From contig JAEUNL010000023.1 in assembly GCA_016791115.1 (NCBI GenBank), forward strand, positions 16,454 through 80,453: a stretch of DNA of 64,000 nucleotides, read 5' to 3'. The stretch comes from Rhodocyclaceae bacterium. Lineage in GTDB: Bacteria; Pseudomonadota; Gammaproteobacteria; Burkholderiales; Rhodocyclaceae. The notes under the pieces were generated by a model. It was not told the DNA's origin. It made no database searches and worked only from the letters and a program-made list of their open reading frames with translations. Of this stretch, positions 1 to 10,563 are shown piece after piece; the first letter of the stretch is position 1; every line of letters begins with the position of its first letter. The position numbers were made by a program, and so were the translations under genes.

Positions 1-309
1 AAGGTTTTCCACGTTTCGCCCTTTTTCCCGGTGAGCGGCGAGTATCGCTTTCGTTTCACGCGGCGCGGGGCGGTACAGGCCGTCGCGATCGATTATTTCG
101 AATCCGGGCGCATCGTGTTGACGACGCGGCTCGCAGGGCGCGCCCGGCCTCTCGATGACCGGTCGCTGCTGTCCGCGCTCGTTCGTTTTCCCCTGATGAC
201 CTGCGCGGTCGTTCTTCGCATTCACTGGCAGGCCCTTCGGCTGGCCGTGGTCTGCCGCGCATCCTTTTTTCGTAAACCCCAACCTCCGTTGGAAGAGACT
301 ACAACATGA
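1..309 (+). CDS. DUF1365 family protein, C-terminal part
   Basis: The window opens inside this gene: frame 1 is open from base 1 to a TGA at 307-309. The visible 102 residues begin KVFHVSPFFPVSGEYRF, the conserved histidine-serine-proline segment of DUF1365 proteins. DUF1365 genes are usually found beside an FAD-dependent oxidoreductase and a cyclopropane-fatty-acid-synthase-like gene, as here. No enzymatic reaction is firmly known for the family; a role in modifying membrane fatty acids is inferred from context. The stop overlaps the next start in ATGA, so the two genes are probably co-translated. Confidence 0.85.
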   Translation, partial: KVFHVSPFFPVSGEYRFRFTRRGAVQAVAIDYFESGRIVLTTRLAGRARPLDDRSLLSALVRFPLMTCAVVLRIHWQALRLAVVCRASFFRKPQPPLEETTT

Positions 310-1532
310 GTGAATTCGAGGCTGTCCTGTCGCGCTCATTACCGCGCATGCGCGGCGCCGTTCCGCGTGGTGCATCCGTGGTGTTGTCCCTGCTGGACCG
401 GCTCGTCGATGGCAGCGTCGACATGACCTTGCCCGACGGACAGTCACTGCGGCTCGGTCGCGGCGCATCCGCAGCGCGCGTTCAGATCCGCGATTGGCGC
501 ATGTTCGATGCCGTTCTCGGCAAAGGCGACATCGGTCTTGCCGAGGCCTACATAGACGGGCTATGGGAAGCGGACGACCTGGCGGCGTTCCTCGCTTTGC
601 TGGTGCGCAGCCGCAAGGTGCTGGAGCGTGCTGTCTATGGCAACGCGTTGCGTTTGATCGCCTACAGGGTCGGGCATCTGTTGCGTACCAACACGCGCGG
701 GGGGGCGCGCCGCAACATCATGGCGCACTACGATCTCGGCAACTGTTTCTACGAGGCTTGGCTCGATCCGTCGATGAGCTACTCGGCGGCACTGTTCGAA
801 GGCGATTTCTCTCGACCCTTCGACTATGCCCAGCGCGCAAAATACCGTCGGATCCTCGATCAGCTCGACCCGAAACCAGGGCAGACGATCCTCGAGATCG
901 GCTGCGGATGGGGCGGATTGGCCGAGGTGGCCGCACGCGAATACGGGCTCAATGTTCTTGGCCTGACCCTCTCGCCGGCGCAGCTCGACTACGCGCGCAC
1001 GCGCGCGGCAACGCGCGGCTTCGAAGACCGCGCGCGTTTCGAACTCTGCGACTACCGTGACATGCGCGGCAAGTTCGATCACATCGTGTCGATCGAGATG
1101 TTCGAGGCGGTTGGCGAGCGCTACTGGCCGACCTATTTCTCGCAGGTGCGGAGTTGTCTCAAGCCGGGCGGACGCGCAGCGGTGCAGGTCATTACCATCG
1201 AAGACGCGCTTTTTTCGCGCTACCGGCGCGGAACGGATTTCATTCAGCGGTACGTATTTCCCGGTGGCATGCTGCCGGCTCCTTCCGTGTTTCGCGAGAG
1301 GGCCGAGGAACGTGGTCTGGCGGTTGCTGACGAGTATCGCTTCGGTCAGGACTATGCGCATACGCTGTCGCTTTGGGCGACCCGGTTCGACGCGCAATTG
1401 CCCGCCGTCCGGGCGCTCGGCTTCGGTGACGACTTCATTCGGCTGTGGCGTTTCTACCTCGCGTATTGCGAGGCGGCCTTCCGTGCCGGATCGACCGACG
1501 TCTGCCACTTCACGCTCGAGCACGCGGCGTGA
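306..1532 (+). CDS. cfa: Cyclopropane-fatty-acyl-phospholipid synthase family methyltransferase
   Basis: A 408-residue SAM-dependent methyltransferase of the CFA/mycolic-acid cyclopropane synthase family, which methylates double bonds of unsaturated acyl chains within phospholipids at the cytoplasmic membrane face. Residues about 142-165 carry the family signature YDLGNCFYEAWLDPSMSYS, and LEIGCGWGG at about 196-204 is the SAM-binding motif I. ATG 306 overlaps the DUF1365 stop. Length matches the family. In alphaproteobacteria, Cfa-like proteins next to DUF1365 can make methylated or furan fatty acids (UfaM type) instead of cyclopropanes; sequence alone does not settle which product is made here. 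Confidence 0.88.
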   Translation: MSEFEAVLSRSLPRMRGAVPRGASVVLSLLDRLVDGSVDMTLPDGQSLRLGRGASAARVQIRDWRMFDAVLGKGDIGLAEAYIDGLWEADDLAAFLALLVRSRKVLERAVYGNALRLIAYRVGHLLRTNTRGGARRNIMAHYDLGNCFYEAWLDPSMSYSAALFEGDFSRPFDYAQRAKYRRILDQLDPKPGQTILEIGCGWGGLAEVAAREYGLNVLGLTLSPAQLDYARTRAATRGFEDRARFELCDYRDMRGKFDHIVSIEMFEAVGERYWPTYFSQVRSCLKPGGRAAVQVITIEDALFSRYRRGTDFIQRYVFPGGMLPAPSVFRERAEERGLAVADEYRFGQDYAHTLSLWATRFDAQLPAVRALGFGDDFIRLWRFYLAYCEAAFRAGSTDVCHFTLEHAA

Positions 1533-2086
1533 GCCGGCATCTGCGCCTGCTGGCGTTCGCGCTATTGCTCCCCTTGGCGGCGCAGGCCGCGCCGTTGCCG
1601 GACTCGGTGCGCGAGCAACTTGTCGGGCGGCTGGGGTTCGATGGTACCCGGCTGCGCGAGCTCGGCAACGGAGAAATGCGCTGGTTCGGCCTGTCGATCT
1701 ACCAGGCGTCGCTATGGTCGGCCAGCGTACAGTTCGACGATTCCGTGCCCTTCGCGTTATCGCTGCGCTATTCCCGCGACATTCCGGGCAAGCGTCTGGT
1801 GTCGACGTCGATCGACGAACTCAAACGACTCGGTTTGCGCGACGAGGTGACCCTGAAGCGCTGGGAGAAGCTGCTCGCCACCGTGTTTCCCGATGTCAGG
1901 GAAGGGGAGTCGATCGTTGGTGTGAGCCTGCCTGCGCAGGGTGCGCTGTTCTTCCATCAGGGACGGCTGACGGGCGAGATTTCCGACCCGGAATTCGCAC
2001 GCGCTTTCTTCTCCATATGGCTGGATTCCCGGACGCGTGCGCCGGAATTGCGCGAGCGACTGCTCGGTATGCGCCGAGGGAGCTGA
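1529..2086 (+). CDS. Chalcone-isomerase-like periplasmic protein
   Basis: Start chosen at GTG 1529, which overlaps the cfa stop in GTGA and places a clean signal peptide at the N-terminus (hydrophobic LLAFALLLPLAAQA, then APLPD). An upstream in-frame ATG at 1445 would put 28 unlikely residues before it. The 185-residue product has the pattern of the bacterial chalcone-isomerase-like domain (WFGLSIYQASLWS, ALSLRYSRDIPGKRL). These bacterial proteins are thought to bind fatty-acid-like ligands and have no proven isomerase activity. Position in the operon suggests a role in lipid handling in the periplasm. Confidence 0.75.
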   Translation: MSRHLRLLAFALLLPLAAQAAPLPDSVREQLVGRLGFDGTRLRELGNGEMRWFGLSIYQASLWSASVQFDDSVPFALSLRYSRDIPGKRLVSTSIDELKRLGLRDEVTLKRWEKLLATVFPDVREGESIVGVSLPAQGALFFHQGRLTGEISDPEFARAFFSIWLDSRTRAPELRERLLGMRRGS

Positions 2087-2087
2087 A

Positions 2088-3359
2088 ATGCCTCGTGCCG
2101 CTGCAACCGTGCTGACCCGAGGCCAGCTTTGCACCTACGGCCTGCTCGGAATGCCACTGGCATTTGCGGCCCTGCCCCTTTACGTCCACGTGCCCAAGCT
2201 CTATGCCGATGCGCTGGGGATGTCGCTGTCGCTGGTCGGGGCGGTATTGCTCGGCGCGCGCCTTCTCGATGCGCTGATCGATCCCGTGATCGGGTGGTGG
2301 AGCGATCGCCTGGGATCGCGCAAGCGCATGATCGCAGCCGCAATGCCCTTGCTCGGGATCGCAATGTACGGCCTGCTTGCGCCGCGTGCCGAATGGGTAG
2401 GCGTAACCTGGCTTGCAGGCGCGCTGGCGGTGGTTTACCTCGGCTTCTCGATCGCGCAGATCAACTACTACGCCTGGGGTGCAGAGATCACGGCACTGCA
2501 CCACGAACGCACGCGAATCACGGCGTGGCGCGAAGGATTCACGCTTGTTGGCGTGGTGGCGGCAGCGGCACTGCCCGCGATATTCGACACGAATCTTGCT
2601 CGAGGACTGGAGCGGCTCGCATGGATGTTCCTGCCGCTGCTTGCCTTCGCTTCGGTGATTTCGCTCCTGACGGGGCCTCCGTCATCCGGTGTCCGGCCCC
2701 AGCACGCGAATCTGCGTGAAGCGATCTCGCGGGCGCTCGGAAATCGCGCCTTCACGCGCTTGCTGGCGGTTTTCGCCTTCAACGGCATCGCGTCGGCCGT
2801 GCCCGCGACTCTGGTGCTGTTCTTCGTTGCCGACGTCCTCCAACTCGAGCACCTCAACGGGCTTTTCCTGGTGCTCTATTTCATTGCCGGGGTCGCCGCA
2901 TTGCCGCTCTGGGTCGCGCTGTCGCGTCATGTGGGAAAGGGTTGGGCGTGGCTGGCGTCGATGGGGCTGGCCTGCGCGGTGTTCGTCTGGGCGTGGGGAA
3001 TCGGGCCGGGTGCGGCTGTTGCCTTCGGCATGATCTGCGTCTTATCGGGTGCCGCCCTCGGTGCCGATCTCGCGTTGCCTCCGTCGATGCTGGCCGACGC
3101 GATCGAGATCGATGGAAACGGCGACGTGGGGGCCGAGTCGGGCGCCTACTTCGGCATCTGGAATCTGGTGACGAAGCTCAATCTCGCTTTGGCGGCTGGG
3201 ATCGCACTGCCCTTGCTTGCCGCGCTCGGCTATGAGCCCGGCGCGCGCGATGCGGATGCGCTCGCCAGCCTGTCATTTGTCTACGCGCTCGTGCCGGTGG
3301 TACTGAAAGTGCTGGCGGCGCTGTTCCTGTGGTACGGCTTGCTTCGTCGTCGAGGGTGA
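2088..3359 (+). CDS. MFS / GPH-type cation symporter
   Basis: A 423-residue integral membrane carrier with about twelve hydrophobic segments. The loop DPVIGWWSDRLGSRKR after the second membrane segment is the family A-like motif (DP.iG..sDr..sr.gRRr) shared by MFS and GPH sugar:cation symporters. Start chosen at ATG 2088, one base after the upstream stop; the longer open frame from 2037 overlaps the preceding gene deeply. The substrate cannot be read from sequence. Homologues in such operons accompany Cfa-like genes, so lipid or lipid-precursor movement is possible but speculative. Confidence 0.8.
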   Translation: MPRAAATVLTRGQLCTYGLLGMPLAFAALPLYVHVPKLYADALGMSLSLVGAVLLGARLLDALIDPVIGWWSDRLGSRKRMIAAAMPLLGIAMYGLLAPRAEWVGVTWLAGALAVVYLGFSIAQINYYAWGAEITALHHERTRITAWREGFTLVGVVAAAALPAIFDTNLARGLERLAWMFLPLLAFASVISLLTGPPSSGVRPQHANLREAISRALGNRAFTRLLAVFAFNGIASAVPATLVLFFVADVLQLEHLNGLFLVLYFIAGVAALPLWVALSRHVGKGWAWLASMGLACAVFVWAWGIGPGAAVAFGMICVLSGAALGADLALPPSMLADAIEIDGNGDVGAESGAYFGIWNLVTKLNLALAAGIALPLLAALGYEPGARDADALASLSFVYALVPVVLKVLAALFLWYGLLRRRG

Positions 3360-3360
3360 A

Positions 3361-3882
3361 ATGCGCATCGGATGGATTGCACTGTTGGCGTTCCTGCTCG
3401 GGGGGTGTGCGAGCGTGAAAATCGAGGACTTCGCGGCGGAGCGGCCGCAACTCCATCTTCCGGCCTTTTTCGACGGAACGCTCGATGCATACGGGATGTT
3501 CCAGGATCGCGCCGGCCGGGTGGTCAAGCGGTTCCATGTCGAGATCCACGCGACCTGGAATGGCGACGTCGGAACGCTCGACGAGCACTTTACCTACTCC
3601 GACGGTTCGACGCAGCGCCGCGTTTGGACGTTGACACGCCTGGACGAGCATCGCTACCGCGGTACCGCCGATGATGTCGTCGGCGAAGCGGTCGGGACGG
3701 TCAGCGGCAACGCGCTGCGCTGGCGCTATGTGCTTGCTTTGCCCGTCGACGGAAAGGTTTATCACGTCGACTTCGACGACTGGATGTTCCTCATGGATGA
3801 CAAGGTAATGCTGAATCGATCGGCGATGAGCAAATTCGGATTCCGCCTTGGCGAGGTGACGCTGTCGTTCCACAAGCGATGA
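3361..3882 (+). CDS. DUF3833 family outer-membrane-type lipoprotein
   Basis: A 173-residue lipoprotein. The N-terminus has a short basic and hydrophobic stretch ending in the lipobox LGGC, so Cys16 is the predicted lipidated residue. The body is beta-rich and matches DUF3833 in length and in the pattern RVVKRFHVEIHATW and LPVDGKVYHVDFDDWMF. It begins one base after the transporter stop. DUF3833 has no assigned activity; members repeatedly occur with Cfa-like and chalcone-isomerase-like genes, which supports a shared envelope-lipid function. Confidence 0.8.
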   Translation: MRIGWIALLAFLLGGCASVKIEDFAAERPQLHLPAFFDGTLDAYGMFQDRAGRVVKRFHVEIHATWNGDVGTLDEHFTYSDGSTQRRVWTLTRLDEHRYRGTADDVVGEAVGTVSGNALRWRYVLALPVDGKVYHVDFDDWMFLMDDKVMLNRSAMSKFGFRLGEVTLSFHKR

Positions 3883-3925
3883 TGGGCGATATGACGGAAG
3901 CTGCCCTCGGCCGGTGCGCACGAAG

Positions 3926-4699
3926 ATGCCGATGAACACGCCTGTTGCGGACTGGCAGGGTCGACGCGTCTGGATCATCGGCGGTTCGACGGGAATCGGT
4001 GCTGCGCTTGCGCAAAGGCTGCATGCTGGCGGAGCGCGCCTCGCCCTGTCGGCACGCGGGGCCGAGAAACTCGAGGCCGTGGCTGCATCGTGTGGCGATG
4101 CGATCGTGCTGCCGCTCGATGTCAGGGATGCCGGTGCGGTTGCTGCTGCAGCCCAGCGACTGGTGCGCGATTGGCGGGGTATCGACCTTGCGGTGTTGAA
4201 TGCCGGCAGTTACACGCCGGTGCGCGCGTGGGAACTGGATCCCGATAGCGCACGGCACATGATCGACACGAACCTGATCGGCGTGATCAACGGTGTGGCA
4301 GCGGTGCTGCCGTCCATGCTTGCGCGGGGACAGGGCGCCATCGCCGTGGTGGCGAGCGTGGCTGGCTACCACGGGCTGCCGAATGCGCTGGTCTATGGCG
4401 CTACCAAGGCGGCATTGATCAACTTCTGCGAAACGCTCCATTTGGACCTCGCGCCACGCGGGATCGATGTCTTCCTGATCAATCCGGGTTTCGTCGAAAC
4501 GCCACTTACCGCTCAGAACCGGTTCCGCATGCCGGCATTGATCAGTGCGGACGAGGCTGCGAGGCACATCGCCGACGGATTCGAGGCAGGCCGCTTCGAG
4601 ATTCATTTCCCGAAGCGCTTCACCCGCTGGCTCAAGCTGCTTGCGATGCTGCCCTACGGCCTGTCGTTCCGGGCAATCCGGCGCATGACGAAATCATGA
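3926..4699 (+). CDS. SDR family NAD(P)-dependent oxidoreductase
   Basis: Classical short-chain dehydrogenase of about 257 residues. The cofactor loop is GGSTGIG near residue 18 and the catalytic set is a Ser in VASVAGY followed by Tyr-x3-Lys in YGATK. Candidate starts are GTG 3914, ATG 3926 and ATG 3932; 3926 is preferred, with GAAG just upstream as a weak ribosome-binding site. The substrate is unknown. Its place in the run suggests oxidoreduction of an acyl or hydroxy-acyl intermediate. Its 3' end overlaps the NTF2-like gene in ATGA. Confidence 0.85.
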   Translation: MPMNTPVADWQGRRVWIIGGSTGIGAALAQRLHAGGARLALSARGAEKLEAVAASCGDAIVLPLDVRDAGAVAAAAQRLVRDWRGIDLAVLNAGSYTPVRAWELDPDSARHMIDTNLIGVINGVAAVLPSMLARGQGAIAVVASVAGYHGLPNALVYGATKAALINFCETLHLDLAPRGIDVFLINPGFVETPLTAQNRFRMPALISADEAARHIADGFEAGRFEIHFPKRFTRWLKLLAMLPYGLSFRAIRRMTKS

Positions 4700-5121
4700 T
4701 GACCGCGGTCGACGCGGTCATCGCGTTCTACGAGGCGCTCGAACCGGCGATGCTGCCGCGGCTCGAAGAGATCTACGCTGTGGATGCGTCCTTCAAGGAT
4801 CCGTTCAACGAGGTGCGCGGGCTCGACGCTATACGCCGGATTTTCGAACACATGTTCGCAACCCTGCACGCCCCGCGATTTGTCGTGACCGGGCGCGTGG
4901 CAGATGCGGACCGTGCCGTCCTGATCTGGGAGTTCCGCTTCGGCGAGCATGGTCGCGAACGCACGATACGCGGCGCGACCCACCTGATTTTCGACGCACA
5001 CGGGCGAATCAGGGATCACCGGGACTACTGGGATGCGGCCGAGGAACTGTATGCAACCCTGCCGCTGCTCGGCTGGCTGATGCGGCGGCTGCAGCGCGCC
5101 CTGCGCGCGCCGCAGCCTTGA
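4696..5121 (+). CDS. Nuclear transport factor 2-like / SnoaL-like protein
   Basis: A 141-residue cytoplasmic alpha+beta protein with the pattern of the SnoaL/NTF2 fold: an N-terminal helix (AVIAFYEAL), a substrate-pocket segment IYAVDASFKDPFNEVRG, and a curved sheet ending in HLIFDAHGRIRDHRDYWD. This fold serves many small isomerases, hydrolases and binding proteins, so a reaction cannot be named. It overlaps the SDR gene by four bases and is the last gene of the seven-gene run, ending 13 bases from the convergent dolP gene. Confidence 0.75.
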   Translation: MMTAVDAVIAFYEALEPAMLPRLEEIYAVDASFKDPFNEVRGLDAIRRIFEHMFATLHAPRFVVTGRVADADRAVLIWEFRFGEHGRERTIRGATHLIFDAHGRIRDHRDYWDAAEELYATLPLLGWLMRRLQRALRAPQP

Positions 5122-5134
5122 GAATGAAGCTGCG

Positions 5135-6840
<1,706 letters not shown>

Positions 6841-6851
<11 letters not shown>

Positions 6852-7182
6852 CGAAGGCATTGCGCACCCAGTTGATGCGCGCCGGATCGAGCGCATCCAG
6901 CAGGACGCAATCGAAGCGGCAGGCGACTTCCGGTTTGCCGGCGAGATAATGCTGAGCGGCGAGGATGAGCCGCCGCTGCTTGGTGGCGGTGATGCTCGCC
7001 GCGGCGCCGCCGAAACGCGCGTTGCCGCGCAGACGAACCTCGACGAATACCAGCGTGCGTCCATCGCGGCAGATGAGGTCGACCTCGCCGCCGCGCACGC
7101 GGAAGTTGCGTTCGACGATCTTCAGGCCGTGCCGCTCGAGGTGCGCCGCGGCGAGTGCCTCGGCCTGTGCCCCGCGCGTCAT
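6841..7182 (-). CDS. yraN: UPF0102 family endonuclease-like protein YraN
   Basis: A 113-residue UPF0102 protein with the restriction-endonuclease-like fold. The core ERNFRVRGGEVDLICRDG followed by LVFVEVRLR carries the acidic residues of a putative nuclease centre. E. coli and mycobacterial relatives are implicated in DNA processing or recombination, but the exact function is unsettled. It is divergent from rsmI with a 69-bp gap and leads the minus-strand HIRAN/diaA/dolP set, a conserved proteobacterial arrangement. Confidence 0.9.
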
Positions 7183-7251
7183 CGGCCGGCCTGCTTGCAG
7201 TGCGCTTCCGTGCAGCCCAGAATCCGCCCTGTCCTCAACTTCGATCGCATC

Positions 7252-8121
7252 ATGTCCGAACCCGCATCATCCATGCCGCCTGCATTGTACGTGGTGGCCA
7301 CGCCGCTGGGAAACCTCGCCGACATCACGCTGCGCGCGCTCCAGGTGCTGCGCGGAGCGGACCTGATCGCGGCCGAGGATACCCGCCACACGCGACGGCT
7401 GCTCGACCACCACGGCATCGGCGCGCGCCTCGTCGCTGCGCACGAACACAACGAGCGCGAAGCGGCCGAATCGATCGTCGCGGCAATCGGCGAGGGGCGC
7501 CGTGTCGCGCTGGTGAGCGACGCCGGCACCCCCGCAGTGTCCGACCCCGGCGCACGCATCGTGCGCGCGGTGGCGGACGCCGGTCAGCGCGTGATCCCGG
7601 TTCCCGGTCCGAGTGCCCTCGCCACGGCGTTGTCGGCGTCCGGGCTCGTCGATGCGCATGTGCTGTTCTGCGGGTTCATGCCGGCAAAGGCCGCGGCGCG
7701 CGGCGAGGCGATCGAGGCGCTGCGGGCGGTTGATGCGGCGCTGGTGTTCTACGAGGCGCCGCATCGCGTGGCCGAGACGATCGACGACCTCGCGGCCCGG
7801 CTCGAGCCGCAACGCGAGATCGTCGTGGCGCGCGAGCTGACCAAGCTGTTCGAGAGCATCGTGCGCATGCCGCTTGCAGAGGCGCCGGCCTGGCTAGCCG
7901 CCGATCCGAACCGTTCACGCGGCGAATTCGTGCTGCTGGTGTCGGCGCCGCCGCCGTCTTCGGGCCTTTCGGCCGAAGCCGAGCGCACGCTTGCGGCGCT
8001 GCTTGCGGAACTGCCGCTCAAACAGGCCGTCAAGCTGGCGGCACAGATCAGCGGCGAGGCACGCAACCGGCTTTACGAGCGCGCGCTGGCGCTCAAGGGC
8101 GGGCAGGACGGCGGGCTATAA
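7252..8121 (+). CDS. rsmI: 16S rRNA (cytidine1402-2'-O)-methyltransferase RsmI
   Basis: A 289-residue tetrapyrrole-methylase-fold enzyme that 2'-O-methylates C1402 of 16S rRNA in the ribosomal P-site. The hallmark segments are LYVVATPLGNLADITLRA at about 11-28, AAEDTRHTRRLL, LVSDAGTPAVSDPG, and VPGPSALATALSASGL for SAM binding. Start taken at ATG 7252; a longer frame from 6949 only overlaps yraN. The stop codon is embedded in the TATAAT that probably serves pyrC. Confidence 0.95.
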   Translation: MSEPASSMPPALYVVATPLGNLADITLRALQVLRGADLIAAEDTRHTRRLLDHHGIGARLVAAHEHNEREAAESIVAAIGEGRRVALVSDAGTPAVSDPGARIVRAVADAGQRVIPVPGPSALATALSASGLVDAHVLFCGFMPAKAAARGEAIEALRAVDAALVFYEAPHRVAETIDDLAARLEPQREIVVARELTKLFESIVRMPLAEAPAWLAADPNRSRGEFVLLVSAPPPSSGLSAEAERTLAALLAELPLKQAVKLAAQISGEARNRLYERALALKGGQDGGL

Positions 8122-8122
8122 T
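8117..8122 (+). promoter_or_regulatory. Putative -10 element of pyrC
   Basis: A perfect TATAAT overlaps the rsmI stop codon, 60 bases upstream of the pyrC start. No good -35 hexamer sits 16-18 bases upstream, so this is a candidate only. Confidence 0.4.
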
Positions 8123-8181
8123 TGCCGGATTCTCCGTCGTGTCGGTCTGGTCCGGCCCGACCCACCAGCCGAACGCCTGCC

Positions 8182-9225
8182 ATGCCGCTTTCCGAACTCA
8201 CCATCACCCGCCCCGACGATTGGCACCTGCACCTGCGCGATGGCGCTGCATTGCGGGCGGTGTTGCCCGACTCGGCGCGCCGTTTCGGCCGCGCCATCGT
8301 CATGCCGAACCTGCGCCCGCCGGTGACCACGGCGGCGCAGGCGGCGGAATACCGCCAGCGTGTGCTGGCGGCCTTGGCGGCCGGACTCAAGTTCGAACCG
8401 CTGATGACGTTGTATCTGACGGACCGCACGCCGCCGGCAGAGATCGACCGGGCCATGGCCAGCGGCATCGTGCATGCAGTGAAGCTGTACCCGGCCGGTG
8501 CCACGACCAACTCGGATTCGGGTGTCACCGACATCCGCCATTGCGATGCCGTGCTGGCGCGGATGGAAGCGGCCGGAATGCCGCTGCTGGTGCATGGAGA
8601 GGTGACCGATGCTGACATTGATGTCTTTGACCGCGAGCGCGTCTTTATCGATCGCGTGCTGGCGCCGCTGGTCGCGCGCTTCCCGGGCTTGCGCGTCGTC
8701 TTCGAGCACATCACGACGCGCGAAGCTGCGCAATTCGTGAGCGAAGCCGGACCGAACATTGCTGCCACGCTGACTGCGCACCACCTGCTGATGAATCGCA
8801 ACGCCATTTTCGCCGGCGGTGTCCGGCCGCATCACTATTGCCTGCCGGTGCTCAAGCGCGAGACGCATCGCCAGGCGCTGGTGGCGGCGGCGACCAGCGG
8901 CAGCCCGAAGTTCTTCCTCGGCACCGACTCGGCGCCGCATGCGCAAAGCACCAAGGAAACCGCCTGCGGCTGCGCCGGCTGCTACACGTCGCACGCCGGC
9001 ATCGAGCTGTATGCCGAGGCCTTCGAGCAAGCCGGTGCCCTCGACAGGCTGGAAGCGTTTGCCAGTTTCAACGGGCCGGATTTCTATCGCCTGCCGCGCA
9101 ATACCGACCGCATCACGCTGGTCAGGCAGGCTTGGCCGGTGCCGCAGAGCCTGCCCTATCTCGAGTCCGATGCGCTGGTGCCGCTGCGCGCCGGCGAAAG
9201 CGTCGCCTGGCGTCTTGCCGACTGA
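8182..9225 (+). CDS. pyrC: Dihydroorotase
   Basis: A 347-residue type II dihydroorotase that closes N-carbamoyl-aspartate to dihydroorotate in pyrimidine synthesis. The metal-binding signature HLHLRDG lies near residue 15. Further metal or substrate residues are in [19 protein letters not shown] and [10 protein letters not shown] (catalytic Asp), and [13 protein letters not shown] is typical of the PyrC1 group. Start at ATG 8182 fits the family N-terminus; the frame extends to 8122 without family similarity. Confidence 0.95.
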   Translation: MPLSELTITRPDDWHLHLRDGAALRAVLPDSARRFGRAIVMPNLRPPVTTAAQAAEYRQRVLAALAAGLKFEPLMTLYLTDRTPPAEIDRAMASGIVHAVKLYPAGATTNSDSGVTDIRHCDAVLARMEAAGMPLLVHGEVTDADIDVFDRERVFIDRVLAPLVARFPGLRVVFEHITTREAAQFVSEAGPNIAATLTAHHLLMNRNAIFAGGVRPHHYCLPVLKRETHRQALVAAATSGSPKFFLGTDSAPHAQSTKETACGCAGCYTSHAGIELYAEAFEQAGALDRLEAFASFNGPDFYRLPRNTDRITLVRQAWPVPQSLPYLESDALVPLRAGESVAWRLAD

Positions 9226-9235
9226 GACGACCCGC

Positions 9236-9685
9236 ATGCGGATCCGATACGTCCTGCTGTTGTTGCTTGCGCCGCTGCTCGCCGCCTGCGAACAGGACAG
9301 CGCCGCCTACATGGTCGAGGACAATTCCGATCATGCGCTGACCCTGGTGCGCGACGTCAAGTACTGGTGGAGCGACAAGGCGGAGCTGTCGATGGTCGTC
9401 GCGCGCTTCCCCGACTGCCAGCGTCGCCATGCGATGAAGGCGCAATCGGCGTCCAGTTCCAAGGTCATGCTTTATGCGCTGGGTGAACGACGTTTTGCGG
9501 TGCAGCAAGGCAAGAACTGGTATTTCGTCGATATGCAGACTTGTACGCTGCAGTCGGCCGAGGCGCCGAAGGAGGGCGAATCCGGCACCCTCGTCGGCAA
9601 CTGGCAGAAGAAGGACGGAAAGCTCGTCTTTCTGCCGGTCAAGGCTGAGGCCGGTTCTGCACCGGCCGCCAAATCCGCCGAGTGA
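9236..9685 (+). CDS. Small putative lipoprotein of unknown function
   Basis: A 149-residue protein with a signal peptide ending in the lipobox LAAC (Cys19). The rest is hydrophilic, with a central W-rich segment (VKYWWSDKAELS), two further cysteines in PDCQRRH and MQTCTL that could form a disulfide, and an Ala/Ser-rich tail. No family is recognised. It begins 10 bases after pyrC and its stop overlaps the next gene's GTG start, so it belongs to a pyrC-downstream operon. Confidence 0.7.
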   Translation: MRIRYVLLLLLAPLLAACEQDSAAYMVEDNSDHALTLVRDVKYWWSDKAELSMVVARFPDCQRRHAMKAQSASSSKVMLYALGERRFAVQQGKNWYFVDMQTCTLQSAEAPKEGESGTLVGNWQKKDGKLVFLPVKAEAGSAPAAKSAE

Positions 9686-10488
9686 TCGCCGGCCCGGCTA
9701 CGCCGGCCGCGCGGCTCGCGGCACGCCCCCTGTTCGGGACGCTGGCACCTTGGCTGGCGGCGCTGCCTGGCGACGGTCCGCCGTCGCTCGAGCAGCTTCG
9801 GCGATGGCTCGATACCGCCGTGCCGCGCCCGGCGAGTGGCGGTGGCGTGCCGCTGCAATTCGTGCCCGCCGAGCCGGCCGGTGTGCCATACGAGCAGCGC
9901 ATCCACATGCGGGGCGAAATCCCGACCCGTGAAGCCAACTGGCACGACGCTTTCAATTCGCTCGTCTGGCTGCGTTTTCCGCATACCAAGGCGGCGCTCA
10001 ATGCGCGACACGTCCGTGAGTTGCGCGACGACGGCGTGCGAGGCGCGGCCCGCGATGCCGCGACCCTGTTCGACGAAAGCGGCGTGATCGTCGCCTGCGC
10101 CGACGATGCGCTGGCCGACGCCCTGCGCGAACACCGCTGGCGCGAGGCGTTCGTGCAGCGCCGGCAGGAACTCGTGCGGCGGGTGCGCTTCGTCGTTTTC
10201 GGCCATGCGCTCTACGACCAGTTGCGCGCGCCATTCCACGGCTTGTGCGGCAAGGCGCTGTACCTGACCCTGCCGCAAGAGGCCATCGGCGGGCCGGACT
10301 TGGCGGGCCGGCTCGACGCAATGCTTGCCGCCCGTCTGGGCGACCGGAATTTTCTCGCCACGCCGGCAGTTCTGCGCCCGCTACCCATGCTCGGCATACC
10401 GGGGGTCGTTCCGGGCAACGAAAACCCCGCGTACTACGACGACGCCAGCCAGTTCCGCCCCCGCCCGCGCGTTGCCCGGGCTGGCTGA
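9682..10488 (+). CDS. DUF3025 domain-containing protein
   Basis: A 268-residue cytoplasmic protein. Recognised by the DUF3025 core: YEQRIHMRGEIPTREANWHD, then FNSLVWLRFPHTKAALN, and GHALYDQL. Start is GTG 9682, overlapping the upstream TGA (GTGA). The conserved histidines and acidic residues suggest an enzyme, but no activity is established for the family. It is the last gene before a 460-bp stretch that leads to the RNase P RNA gene. Confidence 0.8.
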   Translation: MIAGPATPAARLAARPLFGTLAPWLAALPGDGPPSLEQLRRWLDTAVPRPASGGGVPLQFVPAEPAGVPYEQRIHMRGEIPTREANWHDAFNSLVWLRFPHTKAALNARHVRELRDDGVRGAARDAATLFDESGVIVACADDALADALREHRWREAFVQRRQELVRRVRFVVFGHALYDQLRAPFHGLCGKALYLTLPQEAIGGPDLAGRLDAMLAARLGDRNFLATPAVLRPLPMLGIPGVVPGNENPAYYDDASQFRPRPRVARAG

Positions 10489-10534
10489 GGCGGCGGACGT
10501 AGCAAAGGACGAGGCGTCCGGAGAAGCATCGGGG

Positions 10535-10563
10535 AAAAAAAAGGCCCCGCAATCTGCGGGGCC
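10535..10563 (-). terminator. Rho-independent terminator, minus strand
   Basis: A perfect 9-bp GC-rich stem (10543-10551 with 10555-10563) with a 3-base loop is preceded on the + strand by eight A residues (10535-10542). Read on the minus strand, the hairpin is followed by eight U. It therefore ends a minus-strand transcript, although no minus-strand gene is recognised upstream of it. Confidence 0.8.
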
